Shown: positions 26,215-34,825 of the stretch, in pieces
Layout of the letters: each line of letters begins with the position of its first letter
Position numbering within the stretch: position 1 is the first letter of the stretch
NCBI GenBank assembly: GCA_041299015.1
Contig: JBFYWB010000084.1
Coordinates: 22,290 to 86,289 of the forward strand
DNA: 64,000 nt
DNA from: JARFQH01 sp041299015
GTDB lineage: Bacteria > Desulfobacterota > Desulfobacteria > Desulfobacterales > SG8-13
Direction: 5' to 3'
Program-made: the position numbers and the translations under genes
Notes under the pieces: generated by a model
What the model saw: the letters and a program-made list of their open reading frames with translations, nothing else
Database searches by the model: none
What the model was told of the DNA's origin: nothing

Positions 26215-26243
26215 TTGTGATTGGCATCTCGACCTGCTATGAT
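26215..26243 (+). promoter_or_regulatory. Sigma-70 promoter for the ankyrin gene
   Basis: TTGTGA, a 17-base spacer and TATGAT. It would start transcription near 26250, about 80 bases before the ankyrin-repeat gene. Confidence 0.55.
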
Positions 26244-26332
26244 AATAGACAATTGAACCGTCGTCCGGCCATCGATGATATCGATGATCCGCGGCAAGGG
26301 ACGGACTGTGCAGCGTCTGGGTGGAGAAGAAC

Positions 26333-27106
26333 ATGAGGTCCTTTCACCCCTGGAAGCCTTTAGTTGTCGCCGTTTTTATCCTGCTCTTAACTGCGCTGAC
26401 GCCGCTCGACAGCGCAATGGCGGTCGACCCGTCGGAGTCTCTGGTCACTGCCGCCGAAATGGGCCTGCAGGATGACGTGCGCCGACTGCTCGACGCGGGT
26501 GTCGATCCCGACGGCCGGAACTCATCCGGATGGACGGCCCTGATGCAAGCGTCTATGAATGGTCACCCGGAGATCGTGCGGTTGCTGATCGCCCGCGGTG
26601 CCGATGCCAACACCAGCGGAAACGCCGGATGGCAGGCATTGATGCTGGCGGCCCAGTTCGGCCACACGGACATCGTGCGCATTTTACTGCCGCAGAGGGC
26701 CGAGGTGAATGCGGCCAGTCGAAACGGTTCCACGGCGTTGATGGTTGCTGCGGGAAATGGCCATCACGAAATTGTGCAAGATCTCCTGCAAAAAGGGGCC
26801 GATGTCTCTCTGACGGACTATATGGGCCGGACCGCGCTCATGTTTGCCGCCACTGACGGCCATGACCGAATTGTCCGCCAACTGATTAAAAGCCGATCCG
26901 ATGTCAACCTGATCGACAAGGACGGCAACACAGCTTTGATGCTGGCCGTCAGTGGCGGCCACGCAGACGTCGTCCGTTCGCTGCTGGTTGCCTGCCCAGA
27001 CCTCAAACACAATGACGGCAAGGGAAGAACCGCCCTGCAATTGGCCGAGGAGAAACAGGTTCCGCGCATCATCGAGCTGCTGAAGACGCCGCCGCCATGC
27101 AAATAG
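26333..27106 (+). CDS. Secreted ankyrin-repeat protein
   Basis: A 257-residue protein with an N-terminal signal peptide (hydrophobic VVAVFILLLTALTPL, then SAMA) and about six ankyrin repeats of 33 residues, each with the GxTALM-A---GH--IV--LL pattern. Ankyrin repeats bind other proteins; the likely place is the periplasm. The ATG at 26333 follows GGAG; a GTG 12 bases earlier overlaps that site. The partner is unknown. It is followed 118 bases later by a PilZ protein on the same strand. Confidence 0.82.
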   Translation: MRSFHPWKPLVVAVFILLLTALTPLDSAMAVDPSESLVTAAEMGLQDDVRRLLDAGVDPDGRNSSGWTALMQASMNGHPEIVRLLIARGADANTSGNAGWQALMLAAQFGHTDIVRILLPQRAEVNAASRNGSTALMVAAGNGHHEIVQDLLQKGADVSLTDYMGRTALMFAATDGHDRIVRQLIKSRSDVNLIDKDGNTALMLAVSGGHADVVRSLLVACPDLKHNDGKGRTALQLAEEKQVPRIIELLKTPPPCK

Positions 27107-27224
27107 CCGCTTGGCCGCAATCTGGCGGTAAATGCCGACCGCGACCGCCGCCTGAGAGCGAGCTCAAGCATCGAGAGCACTTATTTCGCCTTCGCCACTG
27201 CGCGACTGAAAAGACGGTGATCGG

Positions 27225-27614
27225 ATGCCGAACGAAAAGGACCGCATTGTCGACGAAACCAGGATTACGGCGCGCCTGATCGATCTGATCTGTGACATGA
27301 CCATGGCCCAGCAGATCGAGCTGCTGAGCCAGCTGGATCACAAGAAGTACAAGAGCGGTCGCGCCGATCGGCGGCGTAAACGCAAAATTGCGGTCGATTA
27401 TGAAGTCAACAATTTCCTGCGCCAGGATGTCATCCGCGACATCAGCAACGTCGGCGTGTTTATCGAAACCCCCGCCCCCCCGGCTGTCGGCGAAAAAATC
27501 CGACTATCTTTCTGCCTGACCGATGATAAAAAACCGATCAGGGTCACCGGTCGGATCGTGCGGTCCACCGAGAAGGGTTTTGCCGTGGCCTTTCGCCGCA
27601 AGGCTCCTAAATAG
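27225..27614 (+). CDS. PilZ-domain protein (c-di-GMP receptor candidate)
   Basis: A 129-residue cytoplasmic protein. The PilZ signature is visible: RADRRRKRK supplies the RxxxR arginines and RDISNVGVFIE the D/NxSxxG motif, followed by strands to RSTEKGFAVAF. Both halves of the c-di-GMP binding motif are present, so binding is plausible. The N-terminal 45 residues form helices. The GGDEF cyclase at 47549 could supply the signal, but no direct link can be seen. Confidence 0.8.
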   Translation: MPNEKDRIVDETRITARLIDLICDMTMAQQIELLSQLDHKKYKSGRADRRRKRKIAVDYEVNNFLRQDVIRDISNVGVFIETPAPPAVGEKIRLSFCLTDDKKPIRVTGRIVRSTEKGFAVAFRRKAPK

Positions 27615-27786
27615 ACTCCACCGGTCGCCGATTCCGGTGAGAGCGCGACCACGGTCGATCCAAAACCAGATACTCGCGCCGGTTTGCGGTATTTCACGGG
27701 CCGGGCGCAGCGCACGGCCGCGACCCGGATTTTCCGATTCGCAATCGTTGGGATCACCGGAAGCGAAACCCTAGCGCGGCATCATT

Positions 27787-27814
27787 TTGACTTTTTTTGA
27801 AATGGATATAAAAT
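27787..27814 (+). promoter_or_regulatory. Sigma-70 promoter for the class IV aminotransferase
   Basis: TTGACT, a 16-base spacer and TAAAAT, followed by AT-poor sequence. The predicted start near 27821 gives a leader of about 80-140 bases depending on the start codon of the downstream gene. Confidence 0.5.
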
Positions 27815-27900
27815 ACACCCTATGGCAGAAACAATCGGCAACGCGCCGCAGCTTCCGTAACAATCGAACGCAAGCTACTGCAACAGGTTGATGATACCGA

Positions 27901-28824
27901 GTGACCTTGATTCTCACAACCACCTCGCGCAATACCCGTGTTCAAACCAGCAGGTACCGACCGTTGAATTCTGATGTCGCTTTTGACTTTCTCTTCGTAA
28001 ACGGGGAGCTGCACTCTTCAAGCGGAGTCGCCATCTTCGAGCGGATCGATGGCAAAAGCGTTTATGAGGTCATCAAACTGATCGATGGCGTGCCCTTGTT
28101 TTTTGAAGATCATTTGACCCGCATGCGCAGATCGGCGGCCTTGCTGGGAACCGGCTTCGAAAAACCATCGGCACAGGTGCGGGCTGAAATCGACGCGCTG
28201 GTCGTCAGAAACGGCTGTACCGATATCAACGTAAAACTGGTGTGGTATCCGGAAAAAGAGGCGTCGGTTTTTCTGACCTATTTCGTTCGGCAGGATTTTC
28301 CGGAACAAGAGGCCTATCGGCGCGGTGTCCACACCATTCTCTACGGCGGTGAACGTCGAAATCCGCAAATAAAAGCCCTCAAGACCTCCTACCGCGAGCG
28401 GGTCAGGGCTGTCCGGGAAGCCGCTGGAGCATACGAAGCCTTGCTGGTGGACGACAATGGATTCATATCCGAGGGCACTCGGTCGAACCTCTTTTTTTTG
28501 ATAGACGCTCAGCTCTGCACACCGCCTGCAGACACCGTCCTTCTGGGAGTTACCCGCCAGCATGTCATGGCCCTTTGCCGGACGCTGGGAATCGATGTGC
28601 GGGAAACCAGGCTGAACACACAGGATCTGTGCCGAGTTGAAGCCGCGTTTATCACCGGCACGACGATCGACATCCTGCCGGTTGGTTCGATCGACCGGCT
28701 GCAGCTCGCCTCGGTGGGTCATCCGCTGGTCCAAACCATCAACCGGGCCTTTGCCGATCGGGTATCCGCCTTCATCGCAGCCGAAAAAAAGGTGTCGTCC
28801 GAAGCGGCCGATGGTAAAAATTGA
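27901..28824 (+). CDS. Class IV PLP aminotransferase (IlvE/D-amino-acid aminotransferase/PabC type)
   Basis: A protein of 307 residues in the class IV fold. The N-terminal FLFVNGELHSSSGVAI and the segment GVPLFFEDHLTRMRRSA are typical, the PLP lysine lies in IKALKTSYRER, and EGTRSNLFF is the cofactor phosphate motif. Substrate specificity among branched-chain amino acids, D-amino acids and aminodeoxychorismate cannot be told. The start is unsure: GTG at 27901 gives 21 residues of foreign sequence, while a TTG at 27964 fits the family better but has a weak site. A good promoter lies upstream. Confidence 0.8.
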   Translation: MTLILTTTSRNTRVQTSRYRPLNSDVAFDFLFVNGELHSSSGVAIFERIDGKSVYEVIKLIDGVPLFFEDHLTRMRRSAALLGTGFEKPSAQVRAEIDALVVRNGCTDINVKLVWYPEKEASVFLTYFVRQDFPEQEAYRRGVHTILYGGERRNPQIKALKTSYRERVRAVREAAGAYEALLVDDNGFISEGTRSNLFFLIDAQLCTPPADTVLLGVTRQHVMALCRTLGIDVRETRLNTQDLCRVEAAFITGTTIDILPVGSIDRLQLASVGHPLVQTINRAFADRVSAFIAAEKKVSSEAADGKN

Positions 28825-28869
28825 TCGGAGCCAGGTGGTGGACTCGACCGTCAAGAAAAGGAGTTTGAC

Positions 28870-30882
28870 ATGAAAAAAGTAGTGAAATGGGCGCTGATTG
28901 CCGTGGGCGGGGTGGTGGCCCTGGTCATCCTGATTCTTCTCGTGCTGCCCTTCTTCGTCGACGCAAATAAGTACAAGACTTTACTTGAAACCAAAGTCAC
29001 CGAAATGACCGGAAGACCCTTTTCGGTGGGTGGAGACGTCAATCTTTCTTTCTTCCCGTTTGCCGGCGTCTCTTTCTCCGATCTTCATTTGGGGAATCCG
29101 CCGGGTTTCGAGGCAACGGATTTCATATCCATCAAATCCTTCGATGTGCGGGTCAAACTGATGCCGCTTCTCTCACGCGACGTTCAAATCAAGCGCTTCG
29201 TTATGGATGAACCCCAGGTTGTGCTCATTAAGAACAAGCAGGGTCAGGGGAACTGGGAGTTTCAGACAAAAAAAACCGGCGCTCCGAAAACGGAAACCGC
29301 TCAGAAGTCAACGCCGGAAAAACCGGTCGAGGGACTGCCGATCCGCTCTCTGGCGGTCGGTGATTTTTCCGTCGCCAAGGGATCGATTGTCTGGATCGAT
29401 AAGGCCTCCGACATGCGCAAGACCATCGATCACCTCGATCTAGTCCTCACGGATCTCTCCTTTGATAAACCCATCGGGTTGGCGTTGTCCGCGCGCATGG
29501 ACGACAAACCGGTTGCGTTAAACGGCATTCTTGGTCCGATCGGCCAGGATCCGGGTAAGGCCACCATTCCGCTGAACCTGAACGTCGAGCTTCTCTCCGA
29601 GCTGGCGTTGACACTTAAAGGCAGCATTGCCTCACCGGCCGACAATCCCCGTGCCGACCTCACCGTCGCCGTCGCCGAGTTTTCCCCCCGTAAACTTCTG
29701 GCACGATTGGGTCAGTCCGATGTGATCGCTACCGCCGATTCGGGGGCTTTGAGCAAGCTGTCGCTGCAGGCCGCCATCGCGGCCGGGGCCGATAAAATTT
29801 CGGTCTCAAACGGCCGGCTGGCCCTCGATGACACCAAGATCAGTTTTAACGCCCACATGGCTGAATTCGCACGCCCCGATATCGCCTTCACGGCCGAGCT
29901 GGACCGGATCATCCTCGATCGCTATCTGCCGCCCAAATCCGGAAAAGAATCGCCGCCCCCCGCGGTAAAACCGCCGGCGAACCAAGCGGCGGGTGGCACA
30001 GACGGCGGTAAGAAAACCGATTACGCTGCTTTGCGTCGACTGGTGTTGGACGGCAAGATCAAAATCGGCGAAGTGACCGTGGCCAAGGCCAAGCTCAATA
30101 ACTTCATTCTGCACGTCCGTGGAAAAGACGCCGTCCTGCGTGTAGAACCGCTGCAGACCGATCTCTACGGAGGCCACCTGAACCTTAACGCCAGCATGAA
30201 CGTCAGCCAGAACGTTCCGCGAAGCACGGCCAAGTTCCAGCTCAACAATGTTCAGGCCGGTCCGTTGGTGAAAGACCACCTCGACAAGGATTTTCTGGAA
30301 GGCACGGTTGATGCCGCCGTCAATTTGTCCTTCAGCGGGGATGAGGCGTTAACCGTAAAGAAAACCCTGAACGGGGATGGCGATCTGCGCTTCTCTGACG
30401 GGGCCATCAAAGGAATCGATCTGGTTGCCATGATCCAAAATATCCGGGCCGCCTTCGGCAGTGGACAATTTGCCGCAAGTGGTTCCCAAACGGAATTCAC
30501 CGAGTTGGCGGTGCCGTTTTCAATCAGAAATGGGATCATCGACACGGTTCAGACCAAACTGCAGTCACCCGTCCTGGATGTCGCGGTCGTTGGGCAAGCC
30601 GACCTGGTGAGCGAAAAATTGGATTTTCGGGTGGAACCAAAGGTGGTCCGAAGGCCTGGGAAACAGGTTGAACAGAAGGACTATTCGAAGGTGATGATAC
30701 CGGTGCTGATCAGCGGGACCTTCTCCGAACCGAAATTTGCACCGGATCTGGAATCGGTAGCAAAGCAGCAAATTCAGGAAAAACTTCTTGAATCCGACAA
30801 AGTTCAAGAATTTATCGATAAGAAAGGACTCAAAAAATACGAGGACCCGGTCAAGGACATTTTGAAAAACTTTCGCAAATGA
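28870..30882 (+). CDS. AsmA-family envelope protein
   Basis: A 670-residue inner-membrane protein with a large periplasmic part. One membrane helix lies at residues about 8-30 (ALIAVGGVVALVILILLVL), followed by the AsmA N-terminal pattern (FVDANKYKTLLETKVTEMTGRPF and DVNLSFFPFAGVSFSDLHLG). The C-terminal half resembles the AsmA_2 domain (FSDGAIKGIDLVAMIQNIRAAF). AsmA relatives build lipid-conducting bridges or affect outer-membrane assembly. An AAGGAG site precedes the ATG. A symmetrical terminator follows four bases after the stop. Confidence 0.88.
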   Translation: MKKVVKWALIAVGGVVALVILILLVLPFFVDANKYKTLLETKVTEMTGRPFSVGGDVNLSFFPFAGVSFSDLHLGNPPGFEATDFISIKSFDVRVKLMPLLSRDVQIKRFVMDEPQVVLIKNKQGQGNWEFQTKKTGAPKTETAQKSTPEKPVEGLPIRSLAVGDFSVAKGSIVWIDKASDMRKTIDHLDLVLTDLSFDKPIGLALSARMDDKPVALNGILGPIGQDPGKATIPLNLNVELLSELALTLKGSIASPADNPRADLTVAVAEFSPRKLLARLGQSDVIATADSGALSKLSLQAAIAAGADKISVSNGRLALDDTKISFNAHMAEFARPDIAFTAELDRIILDRYLPPKSGKESPPPAVKPPANQAAGGTDGGKKTDYAALRRLVLDGKIKIGEVTVAKAKLNNFILHVRGKDAVLRVEPLQTDLYGGHLNLNASMNVSQNVPRSTAKFQLNNVQAGPLVKDHLDKDFLEGTVDAAVNLSFSGDEALTVKKTLNGDGDLRFSDGAIKGIDLVAMIQNIRAAFGSGQFAASGSQTEFTELAVPFSIRNGIIDTVQTKLQSPVLDVAVVGQADLVSEKLDFRVEPKVVRRPGKQVEQKDYSKVMIPVLISGTFSEPKFAPDLESVAKQQIQEKLLESDKVQEFIDKKGLKKYEDPVKDILKNFRK

Positions 30883-30885
30883 AGA

Positions 30886-30911
30886 AAAGCAGGGCCGCAA
30901 GGCCCTGCTTT
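30886..30911. terminator. Bidirectional terminator between convergent genes
   Basis: AAAGCAGGGCC, a GCAA tetraloop and GGCCCTGCTTT form a perfect 11-bp stem. T-rich tails flank it on both strands (TTTC on plus, TTTTCTTC on minus), which suits two converging genes. Confidence 0.75.
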
Positions 30912-30932
30912 CGAAACTGAGAAACACGGTGA

Positions 30933-31319
30933 TCAAACCAGTGCATAGACGCCCCTGTCGACGTTCTTGATCCTGCCCTGCTTCTTCAATTTGAATATGG
31001 CATTGGATACCTGGCGCTGGCCGAGACCGGTCTTCTCGAGAATGGCAGCGTGAGCAATGCTTCCATCGGCATTTGTGATAACCCCGAGAACAGAATCCAC
31101 AATCGAGGTTGACTCTTTAGCCGATGGTGAGGTTTTCTCAGGCGCTGGCTTCTTGGGCGCCTTCGATTTGCCCCCTTTGTTGACAGGCTTGGTTTTTGCG
31201 GTGATTTTGGTTTGTACCTTGGTTGTCTTGCCGACCTGTATGGCAATGGCATTGATTTCTTTGCTAATGGTTTTCAGGTCGTCAGCAATGTTTTTCAACA
31301 ACTTTACCGTTTCGGCCAT
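30933..31319 (-). CDS. Winged-helix protein with histone-H1-like basic linker
   Basis: A 128-residue protein. Residues 1 to about 35 are helical (MAETVKLLKNIADDLKTIS), residues about 35-70 are a Lys/Ala/Pro-rich tract (TAKTKPVNKGGKSKAPKKP), and the C-terminal 65 residues form a winged helix-turn-helix (HAAILEKTGLGQRQVSNAIFKLKKQGRI). The start follows GGGAGGG; an ATG 78 bases upstream would add unrelated residues. The layout suggests an abundant DNA-binding, possibly nucleoid-shaping protein rather than a specific regulator. Confidence 0.72.
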   Translation of the reverse strand: MAETVKLLKNIADDLKTISKEINAIAIQVGKTTKVQTKITAKTKPVNKGGKSKAPKKPAPEKTSPSAKESTSIVDSVLGVITNADGSIAHAAILEKTGLGQRQVSNAIFKLKKQGRIKNVDRGVYALV

Positions 31320-31418
31320 TTTCCCTCCCAATCGACGAGTTTTATTTTTGGCACATCTCGTGTGCCGTTTGAATCGACTCCATAAGTTCAAACCCACAAA
31401 TTTGCAACAGTTATTTAT

Positions 31419-31440
31419 AAAAGGATAAACGAATCCTTTT
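31419..31440 (-). terminator. Hairpin downstream of mlaC
   Basis: AAAAGGAT, a six-base loop and ATCCTTTT form an 8-bp stem. It lies 110 bases beyond the mlaC stop. The stem is A/T-rich and the tail is short, so termination is uncertain; it could also terminate nothing on the plus strand. Confidence 0.4.
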
Positions 31441-31552
31441 TCTTATGCTCCCCGTTATGGTTGACTATTGATTTGACGGCCGCAAACAATCGTCGTCCAT
31501 CGGTCGAAACGTCGGCAGGGGATCCACTAAAAGTCGGAAAACGGCAGCAGAC

Positions 31553-32140
31553 CTACCCGCTGGTCTCGGCAACCTTCTTCCTGAGTATCGAAAGCATCTC
31601 GGCCGGCGTCTGCCGGCTCAGAATATCGTTGAATTGCGTCCGGTAGTTGCTCACCAGACTGACGCCTTCAATAACGAGATCGTATACTTTCCAATCGCCA
31701 TCTCTTCGAATCAGCCGATAGGCGATCGGGATCGTTTTGTCACGCGCGACAACATTGCTGCTGACTTCGGCTCTGGTCTCCGACAGCATTGTTTGCCTGC
31801 GAAACACGACCTTTTCATCGCTGTACTGCAACAACTGGCCCATGTAGTTTTTCTCCAGCAGCCGGCGGAAGAGTTCGATGAATTCGCTGCGCTGATCGTC
31901 GTCGAAATTCAACCAGTTGCGTCCGAGCGTCATTCTCGAAAGATAAACGTAGTCAAAGGTTTCATCGGCCGCCGTCTCGAGTTTCTTGACCTTGACATCC
32001 TCCTTAAGGCTCTTGTCGCCCAGAATCTTGATGATCCGATCGATTCGGGTTTCGATAACCTTGAGCGGTTCGTCGGCAAGTGCGGTTGCCGCAACCCAGA
32101 TGAAAATGCCGACCATAACTGCGGCTGCCCTTTTGATCAT
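31553..32140 (-). CDS. MlaC/Ttg2D-family periplasmic phospholipid-binding protein
   Basis: A 195-residue protein with a signal peptide (MIKRAAAVMVGIFIWVAATALA) and the MlaC fold: ETFDYVYLSRMTLGRNWLNF, FIELFRRLLEKNYMGQLLQY and GDWKVYDLVIEGVSLVSNYRTQFNDIL are the family's conserved blocks. MlaC carries phospholipid between outer and inner membrane complexes. No mlaD, mlaE or mlaF lies nearby, so it is an orphan that must work with partners encoded elsewhere or with other lipid transport proteins. Confidence 0.88.
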   Translation of the reverse strand: MIKRAAAVMVGIFIWVAATALADEPLKVIETRIDRIIKILGDKSLKEDVKVKKLETAADETFDYVYLSRMTLGRNWLNFDDDQRSEFIELFRRLLEKNYMGQLLQYSDEKVVFRRQTMLSETRAEVSSNVVARDKTIPIAYRLIRRDGDWKVYDLVIEGVSLVSNYRTQFNDILSRQTPAEMLSILRKKVAETSG

Positions 32141-32290
32141 ACGTCACCTCTTCACATCGCCGAGCGTGATGGTCATGTAACCGATGCAGAACGGCAGCAG
32201 CGAAGCAAATTCAGGTCAACTCTGTGAACCTCAGAGAGACCGAGACGGCCCGATGCTTTGATCGGCTGAAATTACATCCCCCATCGGCTG

Positions 32291-33373
32291 TTAAAGCACC
32301 TCGGCAATGACATCAAGGGCCCGGCGGACCAATGTTTCTTCCGCCTGGGAGCCCATGTGGCCGAGCCTGAAAATTTTGCCGGCCAGTTGACCGTAGCTGC
32401 CGCCCACCACAAGTCCCCGTTTGCGCAATCTGGTGTCAAAGTCGGACCATGGCATCGAGGCCGGCAGATAAACGGCCGTCACCGTCGGCGACGGAACGGC
32501 ACCCGGCGCCGGGAAAAGTCTCAGCCCGATATCGTCGAGCCGCCGGCGGCAGTAGTCAGCCGCCCTGGCATGGCGCTCGAAGACAGCGGGCAGTCCCTCG
32601 GCGAGGATCAATTGCGCACCGGCGTGAAGAGCCGCCAGACCGTGCCAGTTCGGGGTATAGGGGAAGTAGCGCGTCTGTTGAACGGCCCTAAAGGGCTGCA
32701 GCGCATCGTATCCGGCGTAGTTCACCTGCTCGACTATCTCCCAGGCATCCGCGCTTACCGACAGAAAGGCCATGTCCGGGGGCGCGCTCAAACACTTCTG
32801 AGCACCGCCCAGGCACAGGTCGATATGCCAATCATCGGTCAATACGGGCGCGCCGCCGATGCTGGAGACGGCATCGACATAGAGCAACGGCACCCGGAGC
32901 GCTTTCTTCAAGCGGCCGAGATCCGCGATCGGGTTAAGCGTGCCTGAAGGCGTCTCGCAGTGCACCACCGTTATCATTTTTGGTTTGAAAGCCGCAATCG
33001 CCTGTTCGATTTCGCTCAGCGCAGAAATCGTTTGGTCGTCGGGCAGGCTGACCTTGCGCACATCGGCCCCGACCGCAGCGGCCATCTCGGCAATGCCGTG
33101 GCCGAACACACCGGTGGCGACCGACAGCACTCGGTCGCCGGGTGCCAGGCAACTCTTGAGAGCACTCCAGAGAACCACCATCCCCTCACCGGACTGGATC
33201 ACCACCGTGTCGGCGGTGGCCATAATTTGCTGCAGCCCGGCAACCGTGCGATCATAAAGGTCGAAAAACTCGGCCTCCAGATCGGCTGAGCCGTAATTGT
33301 TTGTCAGGGCCTCGATCACGGCCCGGGGCAAACTGACCGGACCGGGAACCATGGCCAGGGGATAGGCTTTCAT
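32291..33373 (-). CDS. Class V aminotransferase (alanine-glyoxylate / serine-pyruvate type)
   Basis: A 360-residue PLP enzyme. MVPGPVSLPRAVIEAL is the family N-terminus, VIQSGEGMVVLWSAL holds the PLP phosphate loop, LLYVDAVSSIGG supplies the aspartate that pairs with the PLP nitrogen, and the catalytic lysine is in GGAQKCLSAPP. Relatives transaminate serine, alanine or 2-aminoethylphosphonate with glyoxylate or pyruvate. The start at 33373 follows GGAGGTGA; an upstream in-frame start is poorer. The next gene is divergent. Confidence 0.87.
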   Translation of the reverse strand: MKAYPLAMVPGPVSLPRAVIEALTNNYGSADLEAEFFDLYDRTVAGLQQIMATADTVVIQSGEGMVVLWSALKSCLAPGDRVLSVATGVFGHGIAEMAAAVGADVRKVSLPDDQTISALSEIEQAIAAFKPKMITVVHCETPSGTLNPIADLGRLKKALRVPLLYVDAVSSIGGAPVLTDDWHIDLCLGGAQKCLSAPPDMAFLSVSADAWEIVEQVNYAGYDALQPFRAVQQTRYFPYTPNWHGLAALHAGAQLILAEGLPAVFERHARAADYCRRRLDDIGLRLFPAPGAVPSPTVTAVYLPASMPWSDFDTRLRKRGLVVGGSYGQLAGKIFRLGHMGSQAEETLVRRALDVIAEVL

Positions 33374-33452
33374 CGTCTTCACCTCCGGTTGTAATGTCAC
33401 TCACAAACCTGTATACGTCGTAAAAATAGAGACTGCAATTACGGAAACGAAG

Positions 33453-34052
33453 ATGAGGATTCCATCTCGCGAATACTGTTACCGGCTCATGCGCGAGATG
33501 CGCATGCTGGACCATATCATACGGCATTCCCTGCAGGTCTGCCGCGTGGCCGAGCTACTGGCGTACCAGCTCGGCAAAAAAGGGCGCAGGCTCAATCGGG
33601 ACCTGGTCCAGGCGGCGGCACTGCTGCACGACATCACCAAGACCCGCAGCTTGACAACCGGGGAGAAACATTCTGAAAGCGGCTGTGACCTGCTTGCCGG
33701 CCGCGGTTACGCGGAGGTGGGCGACGTTATCCGGCAGCATGTCGAACTGGACACTTACTTTGCAAGCGACACGCCTTCGGAGGCCGAAATCGTCAACTAC
33801 GCGGACAAAAGGGTCCTGCACGACCGTATCGTCGGCTTGGAAGAGAGGATGGCCTATATCATGGAGCGATACGGGGCCACACCGGCATATCGCGCCCGCC
33901 TCCGCCGGCTGCGGACACTCTCGAATCGGCAGGAGAAAAGGATCTTCGCGGAACTGCCCTTTTCACCTGCCGGCATGGAAAACCACATCGCAAAAGTCGA
34001 TCTAACCGTCGAACTTCACAGGGTCCTTGCGCCGCTCGGGCCGCAGGTCTGA
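33453..34052 (+). CDS. HD-domain phosphohydrolase
   Basis: A 199-residue metal-dependent hydrolase. His25 (IIRHSLQV), His59-Asp60 (LLHDITK) and the later His in IRQHVELD with an Asp in NYADKR form the HD metal site. Family members remove phosphate from nucleotides or cleave cyclic nucleotides; the small size suggests a nucleotide phosphohydrolase. A possible promoter (TTGTAA-N17-TATACG at 33389-33417) lies in the 79-base divergent gap. The substrate is unknown. Confidence 0.8.
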   Translation: MRIPSREYCYRLMREMRMLDHIIRHSLQVCRVAELLAYQLGKKGRRLNRDLVQAAALLHDITKTRSLTTGEKHSESGCDLLAGRGYAEVGDVIRQHVELDTYFASDTPSEAEIVNYADKRVLHDRIVGLEERMAYIMERYGATPAYRARLRRLRTLSNRQEKRIFAELPFSPAGMENHIAKVDLTVELHRVLAPLGPQV

Positions 34053-34129
34053 ATCCTCGCGCTTACGGCCGGAAACATGAGCAAAATCCCTCCACGGCGA
34101 ACTCCAGGCAAAAAAGCGTCGGGCCGCTT

Positions 34130-34708
34130 CTAATCCACCCGCTGCACCTTCTCAATCACCACCGGTTCGACCGGTACATCCTGGAACATACCCGAACTGC
34201 CCGTCTTGACGCCCGAAATTGCATCAACGACCGCCATTCCTTCAGCGATTCGTCCGAAGACGGCATAGCCCGCACCCTGGGGTGTTTTTCCCCGGTGATT
34301 CAGGAACTCGTTGTCGGCCGTATTGATGAAAAACTGGCTCGTGGCGCTGTGAGGCTCGCTGGTGCGCGCCATGGCAACGGAGCCGCGCGTGTTTTTCAAG
34401 CCGTTGTCGGCTTCGTTGGCCACCGGCTTTTCAGTGGGTTTTTTCTGCATGTCTGCCGTCAGACCGCCGCCCTGAATCATGAAATTCGGGATCACACGGT
34501 GAAAAACGGTGCCGGTGTAGAAGCCGGCATCCACGTAGGCCAGAAAGTTCTGCACGGTAGCGGGTGCCTTTTGCGGAAAAAGTTCAATCACGATACGGCC
34601 TTTTGAGGTTTCCACAACGACCCGCGGATTGACGACGGCTTGATCGGCCGCGGCGGCCGACTGTGCGCCGACCAGGATGATCAGGGCCAGGCAAAAAAAG
34701 TTTTTCAT
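34130..34708 (-). CDS. Periplasmic cyclophilin-type peptidyl-prolyl isomerase
   Basis: A 192-residue protein with a signal peptide (FFCLALIILVGAQSAAAA) followed by a cyclophilin domain. The active-site blocks VFHRVIPNFMIQGG (with the catalytic Arg), RGSVAMAR and SQFFINTADNEFLN are intact, and the domain ends with GYAVFGRIAEGMAVVDAI. It catalyses cis-trans isomerisation of prolines in exported proteins. It converges on the HD gene with about 75 bases between. Confidence 0.92.
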   Translation of the reverse strand: MKNFFCLALIILVGAQSAAAADQAVVNPRVVVETSKGRIVIELFPQKAPATVQNFLAYVDAGFYTGTVFHRVIPNFMIQGGGLTADMQKKPTEKPVANEADNGLKNTRGSVAMARTSEPHSATSQFFINTADNEFLNHRGKTPQGAGYAVFGRIAEGMAVVDAISGVKTGSSGMFQDVPVEPVVIEKVQRVD

Positions 34709-34825
34709 CTCAGTGCCTCCGTTCCTGAAAAGTGGGTGAGACCCTCACGATCCAGGTTTTTAAAAATTTATGAAAACTTGAATGGTTACCGGCTTGCGCT
34801 CCATAAATCGAGGGGTGAACCTTAA

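Noticed and set aside
26222..26237. TGGCAT...TGC as a sigma-54 promoter before the ankyrin gene
   Set aside because: The GG and GC elements are 11 bases apart instead of 10, and a good sigma-70 promoter overlaps it.
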